From positions 1,674,001-1,738,000 of the forward strand of contig NZ_CP006704.1 of NCBI RefSeq assembly GCF_000739375.1: a stretch of 64,000 nucleotides of DNA. The letters run 5' to 3'. A program made the translations under genes and the position numbers. Every line of letters begins with the position of its first letter. The first letter of the stretch is position 1. Below the pieces are notes generated by a model, which was not told the origin of the DNA, searched no databases, and worked only from the letters and a program-made list of their open reading frames with translations. The stretch is from Comamonas testosteroni TK102. Its GTDB lineage: Bacteria; Pseudomonadota; Gammaproteobacteria; Burkholderiales; Burkholderiaceae_C. This document shows, piece by piece, positions 62,891 through 64,000 of the stretch.

Positions 62891-64000
62891 ATGAATCTTC
62901 CTCCTTACAAAAACGTCACACAACTTGATCAATCTTCGGGATCTCCTGTGTACGACGACGAAATCCATTTAATTGATTTGCTCGATGTAGTTTTTGACAG
63001 CCGTTGGCTTATCGCGGGCATAACAGCGCTAGCACTTTGCATCGGGTTCGCTTATACATTATTAAGCCCCCCGGTCTACCAGACTGATATCTTGATCCAA
63101 GTTGAAGACACGAAGGTCATAGGGGCGAATGGCTTGCTGAATGACGTTAGCAGCATGTTCGATATTAAATCTCCAGCAGTTGCTGAGATCGAGATTTTGC
63201 GTTCACGCATGGTGATTGGTGAGGCGATAGCCAATTTGCACCTCGATCTGGAGGTCACTCCCAAGTACATACCGCTTGTTGGTCGCTGGCTGGCACGACG
63301 TGCGACCGGGCTGTCTGAACCTGGATTTCTGGGTATGGATGGCTATGTCCGAGGTACAGAAGCGCTTCAGGTGGCCAACTTCACTGTTCCCAAGAGTCTA
63401 GAAGGCAAGGTACATACGGTTGTACTCACAGAAAAGGGTTACCAGTTGGTCTCGCCAGACGGCGAGCTTTTGGGCCAAGGAACTATCGGTAAGTCTATGC
63501 ACATCCAGTATCCAGAAGGCGAGGGCAGCCTGCTGGTGGTCGGTGCTAATGGAAAAGCCGGTGCTGCCTTTTATGTCACTCGCTATTCAAAGGCAGATGT
63601 CATCGGACAGTTCCAGGACAAGATCAGTATTGGTGAGAAGGGCAAACAGTCAGGCATGATCCGCAGCACCCTTGAGGGTAGCGATCCTCTGCTGATCTCC
63701 CAGACGCTCAACGAGATTGGCAGGCTCTACGTTAGTCAAAACACCCAGCGAAAGGCTGCAGAAGCAGCAAAATCGCTAGCCTTCCTTGAGACTCAGCTAC
63801 CCCAACTTCGCAAGGAGCTCGAGGAGTCCGAGCGGAAGTTCAATCAGTATCGCAGTAAGAACAATGTCTTCGACCTTGAGGGCGAGGCAAAGGTAATGCT
63901 TGATCATGGGGCGAAACTGCATATAAGCCTCGTGGAGCTACAGCAAAAGCGCAAGGAAATTGAGGCTCGCTTCACCAGTGCCCACCCTAGCTTGCAGATC
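62891..64000 (+). CDS. wzc: Polysaccharide co-polymerase/tyrosine autokinase Wzc (3' truncated by window)
   Basis: The ATG at 62891 opens 370 codons that run off the window. The Wzz domain has a first membrane helix (WLIAGITALALCIGFAYTLL, residues 39-58), the proline-rich entry PPVYQTDILIQVED, and FDIKSPAVAEIEILRS. A long coiled-coil region (LETQLPQLRKELEESERKFN) follows. The second membrane helix and cytoplasmic BY-kinase domain are beyond the end. It controls chain length and export with Wza and Wzb. Confidence 0.9.
   Translation, partial: MNLPPYKNVTQLDQSSGSPVYDDEIHLIDLLDVVFDSRWLIAGITALALCIGFAYTLLSPPVYQTDILIQVEDTKVIGANGLLNDVSSMFDIKSPAVAEIEILRSRMVIGEAIANLHLDLEVTPKYIPLVGRWLARRATGLSEPGFLGMDGYVRGTEALQVANFTVPKSLEGKVHTVVLTEKGYQLVSPDGELLGQGTIGKSMHIQYPEGEGSLLVVGANGKAGAAFYVTRYSKADVIGQFQDKISIGEKGKQSGMIRSTLEGSDPLLISQTLNEIGRLYVSQNTQRKAAEAAKSLAFLETQLPQLRKELEESERKFNQYRSKNNVFDLEGEAKVMLDHGAKLHISLVELQQKRKEIEARFTSAHPSLQI

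Overview
The window looks like a chromosomal segment of a Comamonas-type betaproteobacterium, most likely Comamonas testosteroni or a close relative. The main reason is an uninterrupted aerobic steroid-degradation block whose gene content and divergent order match the tes cluster described in C. testosteroni. The first 21.6 kb is GC-rich. Insertion sequences, a truncated tRNA and AT-rich stretches mark the later accessory regions.

Layout. (1) 1-7.5 kb: the end of a dienelactone-hydrolase-like gene; a leftward operon for a periplasmic YCF48-like protein, an RND permease and a SnoaL-like protein; and a rightward pair encoding an SCP-x-type thiolase homologue and a DUF35-MaoC fusion. (2) 7.7-9 kb: a decayed TonB-dependent receptor. 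(3) 9-21.6 kb: the steroid core, with tesG-F-E-D-A1 reading left and tesA2-H-I-kshB-scdA reading right from a shared promoter region. TesI and TesH desaturate ring A. KshB feeds the 9-alpha-hydroxylase (its oxygenase is outside the window). TesA1/A2 hydroxylate the phenolic secosteroid. TesD, E, G and F turn the ring-A product into pyruvate and propionyl-CoA, and ScdA activates the remaining C/D-ring acid. (4) 21.7-25.2 kb: tRNA-Gly, a tRNA-Leu cut at its anticodon arm, an IS remnant, an XRE regulator and small orphan genes including two HAD-fold proteins. This looks like an island edge.

(5) 25.6-37.3 kb: an ECF sigma factor with an RskA-type anti-sigma, a Tat-exported ferritin-like protein and a DUF3455 lipoprotein, then a light/oxidative-stress operon (lipocalin, FAD oxidoreductase, DUF2256, Cry-DASH, iron-sulfur photolyase, two SDR-fold proteins) and mipA. 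Paired palindromic boxes lie in front of both the lipocalin operon and mipA. (6) 37.4-39.8 kb: hipBA and a CX5R phosphatase-like gene. (7) 40.1-52.8 kb: two divergent, tightly coupled operons that I read as one catabolic system: a heme-oxygenase-like diiron oxidase with a complete set of candidate metal ligands, two [2Fe-2S] ferredoxins, an FNR-type reductase, an FMN alpha-hydroxyacid dehydrogenase, a ThDP decarboxylase-like enzyme, an aldehyde dehydrogenase, an enolase-superfamily enzyme, an alpha/beta hydrolase, a NIPSNAP protein, two Bug-type binding proteins and a LysR regulator. I do not recognise it as a described pathway.

(8) 53-58.3 kb: an H-NS-like gene, then nested IS elements. A degenerate IS3 element is split by a deleted IS481 element, and an IS5-family element is split inside its right inverted repeat by an IS110-family (IS1111-type) element. 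The 3' non-coding region of the IS1111-type element holds an 11-nt copy of its own left insertion junction, which fits a target-guiding RNA. (9) 58.3-64 kb: an AT-rich spacer, an AraC regulator, an RfaH/NusG paralogue, an 8-bp tandem repeat, an ops-like element and wza-wzb-wzc of a capsule/exopolysaccharide locus that runs out of the window.
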